Source: Marinobacter salarius (GTDB taxonomy: Bacteria; Pseudomonadota; Gammaproteobacteria; Pseudomonadales; Oleiphilaceae). Taken from it: DNA of 64,000 bases. The notes below the pieces were generated by a model that ran no database searches, was not told the origin of the DNA, and worked only from the letters and a program-made list of their open reading frames with translations. Shown in pieces: positions 18,077-26,253 of the stretch. The stretch covers positions 248,001 through 312,000 of the forward strand of contig NZ_CP136693.1 in the NCBI RefSeq assembly GCF_032922745.1, read 5' to 3'. Numbering within the stretch: the stretch's first letter is position 1; each line of letters begins with the position of its first letter. The position numbers were made by a program, and so were the translations under genes.

Positions 18077-18655
18077 ATGAGCAGTCGCACAGATCATTGG
18101 AAACGCGCGTTACAAGTCGGTGCCGTCGTTCGCCAGTCTCCTGGCGTGACCCAGTGGGCGCGGTATGTCTGGAAGCCGGTGGCGGTCATACCGGGTGCCC
18201 CGGAGGCGTTCTGGAAAGAACTGGTCCAGGAAGGCGATGAGGTGGATTACCACGCAGGCTCGGTGACCATGGAACTCTTTCGTGCCGACGTGGAAGGCTA
18301 CCTTGTATCCCTGAATATGGCCGTTCCCTCCGTCTGGATTGTCATGGATAAGGACCAGACTGGTCGCTCTCCCTCAGGGTGGGTCATCAGCTCCATTACT
18401 GCCAGTGCCCATGAGGCATTGGATGCACAGGACAGTGGTGAAAGTATCGTCGAGCCCGTGCCCATTCCCGAGTCTCTGGCGGCCTGGATCAAAGAATTTG
18501 TCGATATGCACTACATCGAAGTGCCCTTCAAGAAACGGCGCCGTGACAGTGTCCACGTTGACGGTATCGAAGACGCCAAAGGCGATCCGCGTATCCGTCA
18601 GGAGAGCGACGTCTTTCGCGCACCCGCCAACATCAAAAAACCGAGGATTCAGTGA
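18077..18655 (+). CDS. DUF3305 family protein
   Basis: A 192-residue soluble protein with the DUF3305 pattern: WARYVWKPVAVIPGA near residue 30, YHAGSVTMELFRADVEGYLVSLN mid-protein, a PSVWIVM strand and a C-terminal basic region after PFKKRRRD. The family occurs almost only in FDH clusters and has no established biochemical role. The start follows GAGAG by 6 nt. It overlaps the DUF3306 gene by one base (TGATG), so the pair is co-translated. Confidence 0.85.
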   Translation: MSSRTDHWKRALQVGAVVRQSPGVTQWARYVWKPVAVIPGAPEAFWKELVQEGDEVDYHAGSVTMELFRADVEGYLVSLNMAVPSVWIVMDKDQTGRSPSGWVISSITASAHEALDAQDSGESIVEPVPIPESLAAWIKEFVDMHYIEVPFKKRRRDSVHVDGIEDAKGDPRIRQESDVFRAPANIKKPRIQ

Positions 18656-19278
18656 TGGATGAGTCACGCCTGCAACGTTGGTCGCGCAAGAAAACAGAAA
18701 CCGGCAAAAAGACTGAGCTGGCCCCGCCCCCATCAGTCGAGTCCGAACCGTCACATGAAGAGCAGGAGCTCTCTATTAATGAGACGTTGTCCGAGCACGA
18801 CGTATTGGAGAAGTACGGCTTACCCGATCCCGATGCCATCGAGCTGGGTACCGATATTACCGGGTTCATGCGAAAAGAAATCCCCGAGCTGCTGCGCCGC
18901 AGGGCCCTGCGGTCTCTTTGGAAATCCAACCCTGTACTTGCCGTGCTGGACGGGCTCAATGACTACGATGAGGATTTCACGAACGCTGCTGCGACCGGGG
19001 CAGTAAAGACCCTCTACAAGGTGGGACAAGGGCTAATCGACCGAACCGCAAAGGTTGATGAGCCGGTTAATAACCCGGTGGGGGGGCGCACCGCAAAGCT
19101 GGCCGAGGCTCCGACAACCGTAGTGCCTCCGGAACCTGCAGGACTGCGCGAAACCCCCGTTTCCGACATCGATGAGGCGCCATCAGATACTGATCGTCAC
19201 TCTCAATCAGTGGTCACCGAAACCGGAGAGAAACCGACGCCGCACTACCGCCCGCGAATGCGTTTTGAGGATTCATGA
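18655..19278 (+). CDS. DUF3306 family protein
   Basis: 207 residues opening MDESRLQRWSRKK, a hallmark of DUF3306. A structured segment (about 45-110: EKYGLPDPDAIELGTDITGFM, RRRALRSLWKSNPVLAVLDGLNDYDEDF) is followed by a low-complexity, Pro/Thr/Glu-rich tail. The ATG at 18655 shares one base with the DUF3305 stop; a GTG one codon earlier is possible. The partner of DUF3305 in FDH loci; function unknown. Confidence 0.85.
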   Translation: MDESRLQRWSRKKTETGKKTELAPPPSVESEPSHEEQELSINETLSEHDVLEKYGLPDPDAIELGTDITGFMRKEIPELLRRRALRSLWKSNPVLAVLDGLNDYDEDFTNAAATGAVKTLYKVGQGLIDRTAKVDEPVNNPVGGRTAKLAEAPTTVVPPEPAGLRETPVSDIDEAPSDTDRHSQSVVTETGEKPTPHYRPRMRFEDS

Positions 19279-19387
19279 GTGTTAGAAACCGTAGTTGCGC
19301 CCGACACAAATCGGAACTATATACAGTAGATCGGTGATTAAAAATTAGACAACAATAAACAAGAGACAATAGAGAGAGAGAGACGTC
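19279..19387 (+). promoter_or_regulatory. Upstream region of the FDH structural operon
   Basis: A 109-bp A/T-rich gap. It contains a long A/T run at about 19318-19366 and then a GA dinucleotide tract (about 19372-19382) that doubles as the ribosome site of the next gene. An operon promoter is likely here, but I could not assign boxes with confidence. Confidence 0.35.
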
Positions 19388-19999
19388 TTGGCCAACGCTG
19401 CAGAAGTTCAGTGCCCTCGCTCGATCAGTGACGAAGATCGAGCGCGTGCCCAAATGTATCGGTTGCTGGGTGTCCTGCTGGGCGGCCCACCTTCAAGTGA
19501 GCTGCTCCGGGGGCTGGTAACCTTAGAGGGTGACGACACTCCGATTGGATCCGCCTCCAGAAACCTCGCTGCCCTTGCCCAACGCACCTCGCCCAATGAT
19601 GCCGAGCGGGAGTTCAACAACCTTTTCGTTGGCATCGGTCGCGGTGAATTACTGCCCTACACCAGTTATTACCTGACCGGCTTTCTCAACGAGAAGCCCC
19701 TTGCGGATCTGCGTAGCGATCTGATGGCCAGGGGCATCAAGGCTAGAGACAACGTTAAAGAACCCGAAGATCACATGGGTACGCTGTGCGAAATCATGGC
19801 CGGCATTATTGCGGGCGAGTTTCTGTGTGACAGTGACCAACCTTCTCAGAAAGCCTTTTTCGACGCACACCTGGCAAAGTGGGCGGAACTGTTCTTTGCC
19901 GATCTGGAAGAAGCGCAAAGCGCGGTTTTCTACGCGCCTGTGGGCTCGCTGGGCCGGGCTTTCATGGCCGTTGAGGCCGATGCGTTTGCCATTCAATAA
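19388..19999 (+). CDS. TorD/DmsD family chaperone for FDH
   Basis: A 203-residue all-helical chaperone. It starts with TTG at 19388 after a GAGAG tract. RARAQMYRLLGVLLGGPPS, the LLPYTSYYLTGFLNEKPL segment (a variant of the TorD Y.S.YL motif) and EPEDHMGTLCEIMAGIIAGE (the family E(P)xDH motif, about residues 125-145) are clear. Such proteins bind twin-arginine signal peptides and help molybdoenzyme folding. It heads the FDH operon and probably serves the TAT signals of the next two products. Confidence 0.9.
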   Translation: MANAAEVQCPRSISDEDRARAQMYRLLGVLLGGPPSSELLRGLVTLEGDDTPIGSASRNLAALAQRTSPNDAEREFNNLFVGIGRGELLPYTSYYLTGFLNEKPLADLRSDLMARGIKARDNVKEPEDHMGTLCEIMAGIIAGEFLCDSDQPSQKAFFDAHLAKWAELFFADLEEAQSAVFYAPVGSLGRAFMAVEADAFAIQ

Positions 20000-20040
20000 C
20001 TGGGACCTGCCCGGTCCCTTAACTCAGGTGGAGGTGTCCA

Positions 20041-20229
20041 ATGGACAACCCGAAACGTGAAAACAGCCGCCGCCGTTTCCTGAAGGTGGCAGCAGCCGCA
20101 GCTCCTGCGGCCGTTGCGCTGGCAGTCTCGCCCAATGCCGCAGCCGGGGCGGTGAAAGAGGCCCCGAAAAGCCGCGGTCTGCGTGACACTGAACACACAC
20201 GTAAGTACTTCGAATCGGCTCGCTTTTAA
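20041..20229 (+). CDS. FDH-region twin-arginine small protein
   Basis: 62 residues: a twin-arginine motif SRRRFLKVA at residues 9-17, an Ala-rich hydrophobic core, and a short charged tail ending HTRKYFESARF. It matches the small 'formate dehydrogenase region TAT target' family. It has a strong ribosome site (GGAGGTG) 6 nt before the ATG. It is placed between the chaperone and the catalytic subunit. It may be a membrane-anchored or exported small subunit; the function is not established. Confidence 0.88.
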   Translation: MDNPKRENSRRRFLKVAAAAAPAAVALAVSPNAAAGAVKEAPKSRGLRDTEHTRKYFESARF

Positions 20230-20315
20230 GGAAGCGTGCGTCATTCAAGGTTGCGAAAGGCTCTTGAATGGCCACACCTCCGTAAAACGAGAATAAAAAG
20301 AGAGAGGTAATTGAC

Positions 20316-23201
20316 ATGTTAAGAAAGAAAACCAACGGGGTAGCGAAAGGCCCCCGTGCTGGTTCTTTACTTTCATCCCTCGCTGCCAAGACCATGGATC
20401 GTCGTGGTTTTCTGGCCGCCTCCGGTGTCACAGTGGGCGGTCTGGCAGCTTTGTCACTGACGTCTGGCCGCGTTGAGGCCGCAACCCCGTCGACGGGAGG
20501 TGGGGAAGTTGTTCGCAAAAAGTCCGTGTGTACCCACTGCTCGGTTGGCTGCACGGTGATGGCGGAAGTCCAGAATGGCACCTGGATCGGGCAGGAGCCG
20601 GGTTGGGACAGCCCCTTTAACCTTGGTGCGCATTGTGCCAAAGGGGCTTCCGTACGGGAGAGTGCCCATGGCGAACGTCGCCTCAAGCACCCGATGAAAA
20701 TGGTCGGCGGCCAGTGGCAGAAAATCTCCTGGGACGAAGCGATCAACGAGATCGGCGACAAGATGCTGCAAATCCGCGAGGAAAGTGGTCCGGATTCGGT
20801 CTACTGGCTGGGCAGCGCAAAATTCAGTAACGAGCAGTCTTACCTGTTCCGCAAGTTTGCTGCCTACTGGGGCACCAACAACGTCGATCACCAGGCCCGG
20901 ATCTGCCATTCGACCACGGTTGCCGGCGTAGCCAACACCTGGGGCTACGGCGCGATGACCAATTCGTATAATGACATCCACAATTCGCAAGCCATCTTCC
21001 TGATCGGTGGTAACCCCGCGGAGGCGCACCCGGTGTCGCTGCTGCACCTTCTGAAAGCCAAGGAAGAGAACAACGCACCGCTGATCGTCTGTGACCCGCG
21101 TTTCACACGCACTGCCGCCCATGCGGATGAGTATGTGCGGTTTCGTCCTGGTTCGGACGTCGCGCTGGTCTGGGGCCTGTTGTGGCACATCTTTGAGAAC
21201 AGCTGGGAGGACAAGGAGTTCATCCGTACCCGGGTGTACGGCATGGACGACATCCGCCAGGAAGTAAAGAAATGGAACCCTGAGGAAGTCGAGCGTGTAA
21301 CCGGTGTACCGGGAGCACAGCTTGAGCGCGTTGCCCGCACCCTGGCGAATAACCGCCCTGGCACAGTCATCTGGTGTATGGGGGGAACCCAGCACACCAA
21401 TGGCAACAACAACACCCGCGCCTACTGCGTGCTGCAACTGGCGCTGGGCAACATGGGCGTTGCCGGCGGTGGCACTAACATCTTCCGCGGCCACGACAAT
21501 GTTCAGGGCGCCACAGACCTGGGCGTACTGGCCGACACCTTGCCCGGGTACTATGGCCTGGCCGCTGGCTCCTGGGCCCATTGGGCCAGAGTCTGGGAAG
21601 AGGACCTGGATTGGCTCAAGGGGCGTTTTGCCGTTTGGGACAAGGACGGCAAATCCAGAGCCATGATGAACGAGAAAGGCATTCCCGTTTCACGCTGGAT
21701 TGACGGCGTTCTGGAAGCCAAGGAAAACCTGGAGCAGCCCGACAACACCCGGGCCATGGTGCTGTGGGGCCACGCGCCCAACTCGCAGACCCGGATGCTG
21801 GAAATGAAGGAAGCCATGGAAAAGCTCGACCTGCTGGTCGTTGTGGACCCCTTCCCCACCGTGTCTGCAGTGCTGCACGACCGTAAGGAAGGCGCTTACC
21901 TGTTGCCTGCGACCACGCAGTTCGAGACATCGGGCTCGGTCACCGCTTCCAACCGATCGCTCCAGTGGCGTGAAAAGGTCGTTGAGCCGCTGTTCGACTC
22001 CAAGGTCGACCACGAAATCATGAAGCTGTTTGCGGACAAGTTCGGTTTCACCGATCGCATGTTCCGCAACATCGCCATCAATGGCGATGAGCCGTCGATT
22101 GAGGACATCACCCGCGAATTCAACCGTGGTATGTGGACCATTGGCTACACCGGCCAGTCCCCTGAACGTCTCAAGAAGCACATGAAGTATCAGCACCACT
22201 TTGACAAAACCACGCTGCGTGCAGTCGGTGGACCTTGTGATGGTGATTATTACGGCCTGCCATGGCCTTCCTGGGGCACACCGGAGATGAACCATCCGGG
22301 AACTGCCAACCTGTACGACATGTCGCTGCCGGTTTCCAAAGGCGGCCTGACCTTCCGCGCCCGCTTTGGCGTCGAACGCAACGGCGAAAATCTGCTGGCG
22401 GACGGCGTTTACTCGAAGAACTCCGAGATCAAGGACGGGTATCCGGAGTTCACCATGCAGATGCTGATGGACCTGGGCTGGGATGGCGATCTGACGGCCG
22501 AAGAGCGTGCCAGCATTGATGCTGTTGCCGGCCCCGAAACCAACTGGAAAACCGACCTGTCTGGCGGCATCCAGCGTGTGGCGATCAAACACGAGTGCGC
22601 GCCCTTTGGTAACGCCAAGGCCCGCGCCATCGTCTGGAACTTCCCGGACCCCGTGCCGCTTCATCGCGAACCCCTCTATACCAACCGCCGAGACCTGGTG
22701 GAGGACTATCCGACCTACGAGGACAAGACCTTCTGGCGTGTCCCGACCCTGTACGAGTCCATCCAGAAGAAGGACTTCAGCAAGGACTTCCCCATCATTC
22801 TGACCTCAGGCCGATTGGTTGAGTATGAAGGTGGTGGTGACGAGACCCGGTCCAACCCGTGGCTGGCGGAATTGCAGCAGGACATGTTCATTGAAGTGAA
22901 TCCGCGTGATGCGAACAACATGAACATTCGTGACGGCAAGGATGTCTGGGTGTCCGGCCCGGAAGGTGCACGCATCAAAGTCAAGGCCATGGTGACCGAA
23001 CGGGTCGGCGAGGGCGTAGCCTTCATGCCGTTCCACTTCGGCGGACACCTGGAGGGCAAGGATCTGAGGGACAAGTATCCGAAAGGCTCCGACCCCTACG
23101 TATTGGGTGAATCCACCAACACAGTTCAAACATACGGGTATGACTCGGTCACGCAGATGCAAGAGACCAAGTGCACCCTGTGTTCGATTATGCCGGCATA
23201 A
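20316..23201 (+). CDS. fdhA: Formate dehydrogenase catalytic subunit (Mo/W-bis-MGD, cysteine type)
   Basis: 961 residues, the size of membrane-bound FDH alpha subunits. The TAT signal is MDRRGFLAASG at about 27-37, so the enzyme faces the periplasm. The proximal 4Fe-4S cluster is bound by Cys72, Cys75, Cys79 and Cys107 (CTHCSVGC and AHCAKG). The metal ligand is Cys197 in ARICHSTTVAG followed by His198; E. coli FdnG has selenocysteine there, and no TGA codon is used here. QHTNGNNNTRAYC and GHDNVQGATDLG are pterin-binding segments. The protein ends with an unusual CTLCSIMPA. Together with the FeS and cytochrome b subunits it oxidises formate and passes electrons to quinone. The tup operon suggests possible tungsten use. 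Confidence 0.95.
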   Translation: MLRKKTNGVAKGPRAGSLLSSLAAKTMDRRGFLAASGVTVGGLAALSLTSGRVEAATPSTGGGEVVRKKSVCTHCSVGCTVMAEVQNGTWIGQEPGWDSPFNLGAHCAKGASVRESAHGERRLKHPMKMVGGQWQKISWDEAINEIGDKMLQIREESGPDSVYWLGSAKFSNEQSYLFRKFAAYWGTNNVDHQARICHSTTVAGVANTWGYGAMTNSYNDIHNSQAIFLIGGNPAEAHPVSLLHLLKAKEENNAPLIVCDPRFTRTAAHADEYVRFRPGSDVALVWGLLWHIFENSWEDKEFIRTRVYGMDDIRQEVKKWNPEEVERVTGVPGAQLERVARTLANNRPGTVIWCMGGTQHTNGNNNTRAYCVLQLALGNMGVAGGGTNIFRGHDNVQGATDLGVLADTLPGYYGLAAGSWAHWARVWEEDLDWLKGRFAVWDKDGKSRAMMNEKGIPVSRWIDGVLEAKENLEQPDNTRAMVLWGHAPNSQTRMLEMKEAMEKLDLLVVVDPFPTVSAVLHDRKEGAYLLPATTQFETSGSVTASNRSLQWREKVVEPLFDSKVDHEIMKLFADKFGFTDRMFRNIAINGDEPSIEDITREFNRGMWTIGYTGQSPERLKKHMKYQHHFDKTTLRAVGGPCDGDYYGLPWPSWGTPEMNHPGTANLYDMSLPVSKGGLTFRARFGVERNGENLLADGVYSKNSEIKDGYPEFTMQMLMDLGWDGDLTAEERASIDAVAGPETNWKTDLSGGIQRVAIKHECAPFGNAKARAIVWNFPDPVPLHREPLYTNRRDLVEDYPTYEDKTFWRVPTLYESIQKKDFSKDFPIILTSGRLVEYEGGGDETRSNPWLAELQQDMFIEVNPRDANNMNIRDGKDVWVSGPEGARIKVKAMVTERVGEGVAFMPFHFGGHLEGKDLRDKYPKGSDPYVLGESTNTVQTYGYDSVTQMQETKCTLCSIMPA

Positions 23202-23216
23202 TGAGAGGTGTAGACC

Positions 23217-23825
23217 ATGGCACTTGAAGGAAAAGCACGCGCGAAATTTCTTTGCGATGCCGAACGCTGCATCGAATGCAATGCCTGCGTAACGGCCTGT
23301 AAGAACGAGAATGAAGTTCCCTGGGGCATCAACCGTCGCCGCGTAGTCACCATCGAAGATGGCAAACCCGGCGAGCGCTCCATCTCGGTAGCATGCATGC
23401 ACTGTTCAGACGCGCCTTGTATGGCCGTCTGCCCCGTGGACTGCTTCTACCAGACAGAAGATGGCATAGTGTTGCACTCCAAGGACCTTTGCATCGGTTG
23501 TGGGTATTGTTTTTACGCCTGCCCTTTCGGCGCGCCCCAGTTCCCCCAGGCGGGCAACTTTGGCAGCCGTGGCAAGATGGACAAATGCACCTTCTGTGCA
23601 GGCGGTCCTGAGGAGGACAATTCCACAGCCGAGTTCTCCAAGTACGGACGCAATCGTATTGCCGAGGGCAAACTGCCACTTTGTGCGGAAATGTGCTCGA
23701 CCAAAGCCTTGCTGGCCGGTGACGGCAACGAGGTGGCGGACATCTATCGCCAGCGTGTGGTGAACCGTGGTTTTGGTTCCGGCGCCTGGGGATGGGGCAC
23801 AGCCTACGAGAAGAAGGGCGCGTAA
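23217..23825 (+). CDS. Formate dehydrogenase FeS subunit (FDH3 beta type)
   Basis: A 202-residue electron-transfer subunit with four 4Fe-4S sites: CIECNACVTACKNE, CMHCSDAPCMAVCPVD, CIGCGYCFYACPFGAP and CTFCAGG with the later CAEMC. No TAT signal is present; it is expected to be exported with the catalytic subunit. It lacks the C-terminal transmembrane helix of E. coli FdnH, as in the FDH3 group. It starts 15 bases after fdhA with GAGAGGTG as ribosome site. Confidence 0.94.
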   Translation: MALEGKARAKFLCDAERCIECNACVTACKNENEVPWGINRRRVVTIEDGKPGERSISVACMHCSDAPCMAVCPVDCFYQTEDGIVLHSKDLCIGCGYCFYACPFGAPQFPQAGNFGSRGKMDKCTFCAGGPEEDNSTAEFSKYGRNRIAEGKLPLCAEMCSTKALLAGDGNEVADIYRQRVVNRGFGSGAWGWGTAYEKKGA

Positions 23826-23840
23826 GCCCACTGGATGTTT

Positions 23841-23860
23841 CCGGGGCCTTAGTGCCCCGG
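23841..23860 (+). other. Intercistronic hairpin in the FDH operon
   Basis: CCGGGGC and GCCCCGG form a perfect 7-bp stem with a 6-nt loop between the FeS-subunit and cytochrome-b-subunit genes. No T run follows, so it is more likely an mRNA processing or stability element, or a weak attenuator that sets subunit ratios, than a full terminator. Confidence 0.45.
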
Positions 23861-23910
23861 CATTCATTGAGGCCACGAATTCTTTTTGTTCTTTCCGCTG
23901 GAGTGCTTTC

Positions 23911-25083
23911 ATGAACGGTAAACTAGTCGGTGCCGCCGTCTTTGTGCTGGCGACATTATGCCTCAACCCCGTGTGGGCGCAAGAAACCACGGAGGTTGAC
24001 CGGAAGTCTACCGGGGGCGCTCAAACCCTCGAAGACATCATGGCTCGTCAGGAAAAGCTGAAAATTGACGAGCAGTTCCGGTCAGACAACACGGGTGATC
24101 CCGCCAATGCGGCACCGATCAGCGAGCCACTGGGTACCCTTGGTGGGCGCTCCGATGCTGATGCCTGGCGTGGCGTTCGATACGACAACATCAACATCGA
24201 AACCCAGGTCCGCAATCCGGCCGCCGATGTTCTGATCCAGAACGGAGGCATAGGCTGGTATCAATTGAGGGAGGGCCCCGTCATCAACTACGGCGGCGGC
24301 GCCCTGCTTGGCATTATCCTACTGTTGGTGATTTTCTACTTTGTTCGGGGCCGAATCAAGATTGATGGCGGCCCTGCGGGCACCACGATTGAGCGGTTCA
24401 AAGCCGTCGAACGGTTCGGCCATTGGCTGTTGGCAGGCTCGTTTATCGCCTTAGGCCTGACGGGGCTGATCACCCTGATGGGGCGAAGCTTCCTGATCCC
24501 GGTCATGGGGCCAGACGCCTTTGCCACCCTGGCTGCCGGCTCCAAGTGGATCCACAACAACGTTGCATGGGCGTTCATGTTCGGCCTGGTGATGACGTTC
24601 GTCATGTGGGTGGCCCACAACATCCCCAACAAGCTGGACTGGCAATGGCTCAAAGCCGGCGGTGGCATCTTTACCAAGAGCCACCCTTCCGCGAAGAAGT
24701 TCAACGCAGGCCAGAAAATCGTTTTCTGGACCGTGATGGTGCTGGGTGTTTCCGTCTCTCTTTCCGGTCTGTCGCTGCTGTTCCCGTTTCAGATGCCCAT
24801 GTTTGCCGATACCTTCGGCATCCTGAACAGTGTTCTGGGAACCAGCTTCCCAACCGATCTGGCGCCCCACGAAGAGATGCAGTACGCCAACCTCTGGCAT
24901 TCGATTGTCGCGTTCGTGATGATGCTCGCCATTATCGCCCACATCTATATTGGCTCGGTTGGTATGGAAGGCGCGTTCGATGCCATGGGTAACGGGCAGG
25001 TTGATGTGGAGTGGGCGCGACAGCACCACGACCTGTGGGTGGCAGAGGTTGAAGCCAAGCAGGGCAAAGGAGGGTCATCGTGA
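23911..25083 (+). CDS. Formate dehydrogenase cytochrome b subunit
   Basis: The membrane subunit, 390 residues from the ATG at 23911, which follows GGAG by 9 nt; the same frame is open further upstream but without a credible start. A signal peptide (MNGKLVGAAVF, ending PVWAQE) and a periplasmic N-terminal extension of about 110 residues precede the four-helix cytochrome b fold (from ALLGIILLLVIFYFVRGRI). Haem-ligand candidates are the His in ERFGHWLLAG, in WIHNNVAW, in WVAHNIPN, and the LWHSIV and AHIYIG histidines near the C-terminus. It receives electrons from the FeS subunit and reduces quinone. Confidence 0.92.
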   Translation: MNGKLVGAAVFVLATLCLNPVWAQETTEVDRKSTGGAQTLEDIMARQEKLKIDEQFRSDNTGDPANAAPISEPLGTLGGRSDADAWRGVRYDNINIETQVRNPAADVLIQNGGIGWYQLREGPVINYGGGALLGIILLLVIFYFVRGRIKIDGGPAGTTIERFKAVERFGHWLLAGSFIALGLTGLITLMGRSFLIPVMGPDAFATLAAGSKWIHNNVAWAFMFGLVMTFVMWVAHNIPNKLDWQWLKAGGGIFTKSHPSAKKFNAGQKIVFWTVMVLGVSVSLSGLSLLFPFQMPMFADTFGILNSVLGTSFPTDLAPHEEMQYANLWHSIVAFVMMLAIIAHIYIGSVGMEGAFDAMGNGQVDVEWARQHHDLWVAEVEAKQGKGGSS

Positions 25084-25205
25084 AGGTTATGATTTCGGCA
25101 TTTGTCGCGGCGCTGGTGATTGCCTTTGCCGCCCCGCCCGTTCTTGACCAGTTCGGGTGGTCCTCCGCCACGCAAACCAGCAGTGAGAATGTGCGGCTTG
25201 ACTGA
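25080..25205 (+). CDS. 41-residue membrane peptide of the FDH operon
   Basis: A short gene beginning at a GTG that overlaps the cytochrome b stop (GTGA) and preceded by AAAGGAGGG, an excellent ribosome site. The product is MKVMISAFVAALVIAFAA, one hydrophobic helix, followed by a polar tail ending SSENVRLD. Similar tiny proteins follow the cytochrome b gene in other FDH operons as I remember them, with the NVRLD-like end conserved. It may stabilise the membrane subunit or act as a small accessory subunit. The function is unknown, but gene reality is well supported by coupling and the ribosome site. Confidence 0.8.
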   Translation: MKVMISAFVAALVIAFAAPPVLDQFGWSSATQTSSENVRLD

Positions 25206-25215
25206 ACAGTCCCAG

Positions 25216-25452
25216 ATGCATGAAACAGAGGTTTACCAGATCGATGCCATCGGTTTGGTATGCCCACTGCCCGTTCTGCGTTTTAAGAAGCGCACCCAGG
25301 GCCTTCCCAGCGGCACGCAGGTTGACTTCCTGGCCGATGATCCCAGCGGTCGTCGGGATTTACAGGTGCTGTGCGAGCTGACCGGGCACCGGATTGAATG
25401 GGTCCGTGAGGAGGATGCCGGGGTGCTTCGGTACCGCATCTGTCTGGCTTAG
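25216..25452 (+). CDS. TusA-like sulfurtransferase
   Basis: A 78-residue TusA/SirA fold protein with the persulfide-carrier motif IDAIGLVCPLPVL (Cys near residue 16) and a second half LADDPSGRRDLQVLCELTGH. The ATG at 25216 gives the normal family length; a TTG at 25198, overlapping the preceding stop, is an alternative. Being last in the FDH operon it could pass sulfur to FdhD, which sulfurates the FDH cofactor; this is an inference from position. Confidence 0.85.
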   Translation: MHETEVYQIDAIGLVCPLPVLRFKKRTQGLPSGTQVDFLADDPSGRRDLQVLCELTGHRIEWVREEDAGVLRYRICLA

Positions 25453-25495
25453 CGATCGCACCGGAACAGGCCGGCTGCGGTCCTCGCATGCCTAC

Positions 25496-26035
25496 TCAAA
25501 CCATTCGGCGGAAAATACCATCCCCACGGAGCATATGGCGAAAGGCCGCCGCGATATGGCCTGCGACCAGAACACCTAGCGTTATGGCTAGCCACCCGTG
25601 TATCGCAAACAAGCTCCCAGCCAATTCCTTGTCCTCCGGCACAAAAGGCATGGCGGGCAGTCTGACATCGCCCACGATGCCCAAAGCCGGATACGCCGTC
25701 ACACCGGCCCAGCCAAACAAAGGCGTAACCACCAACATGACGTAGATCAGGTGGTGCATGCTCTTGGCTGCAATCTGCAATGTGCGGGGCATGCTCTCGG
25801 GATAGGGTGGGCTTTTTACCCGTATCTTAACCACGATCCGCAGGATCATCAGTAGGAGCACGGTAAAACCTATGGCTTTGTGCCCACTGTACAAGGTATT
25901 CGTCAGCGCCCCCCAGATATCAGCTTCCGCACGCGACGCCATCCAGAGCCCGACGGGTATCAACGTCAGGACCATCAGCGCCATTACCCAATGCAGTACC
26001 CGCCAGCCCGCGGGGTATTTCTGGATCTGTTGCAT
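25496..26035 (-). CDS. Cytochrome b561 family protein
   Basis: 179 residues with four transmembrane helices. Haem-ligand histidines are in GWRVLHWVMA (about residue 15), SGHKAIGF (about 52), MHHLIYVML (about 94) and FAIHGWLAI (about 145). GGAGAAGG precedes the ATG. The family shuttles electrons between quinones and acceptors or superoxide. It is convergent with the FDH operon, and whether it takes part in formate respiration is not shown by the sequence. Confidence 0.9.
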   Translation of the reverse strand: MQQIQKYPAGWRVLHWVMALMVLTLIPVGLWMASRAEADIWGALTNTLYSGHKAIGFTVLLLMILRIVVKIRVKSPPYPESMPRTLQIAAKSMHHLIYVMLVVTPLFGWAGVTAYPALGIVGDVRLPAMPFVPEDKELAGSLFAIHGWLAITLGVLVAGHIAAAFRHMLRGDGIFRRMV

Positions 26036-26253
26036 ACGCCTTCTCCATCAGCGAATTTATTCGTGCACTCTCCAGAGGCCAGCAGAGGCCAGAGGCGGTG
26101 CCATGCAGCCTAATGACAGCATAGATCATTGAGTCGAATTCTACTTTCTCTATCCCGATGCTGGTAATGTGCTATACGGTTATCAAAGCCCCTTAAATGG
26201 AGAGCCGGACCGGATACGTGCGTTACACCGACACGTTGCCAATTGGAATTGTT

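Noticed and set aside
19372..19382. GA dinucleotide run before the chaperone gene, looked at as a phase-variable repeat
   Set aside because: Too short, outside the coding frame, and it serves as the ribosome site.
20880..20930. Possible selenocysteine site in the FDH catalytic subunit
   Set aside because: The metal-ligand codon encodes Cys (Cys197), with no in-frame TGA.
20454..21581. Long open frame of 375 codons on the - strand opposite the FDH catalytic gene
   Set aside because: It is a mirror frame of a strongly conserved FDH gene with high GC at third positions; it has no domain and no ribosome site.
21690..22664. 324-codon - strand frame opposite the FDH catalytic gene
   Set aside because: Same reason; antisense to conserved molybdopterin-binding segments.
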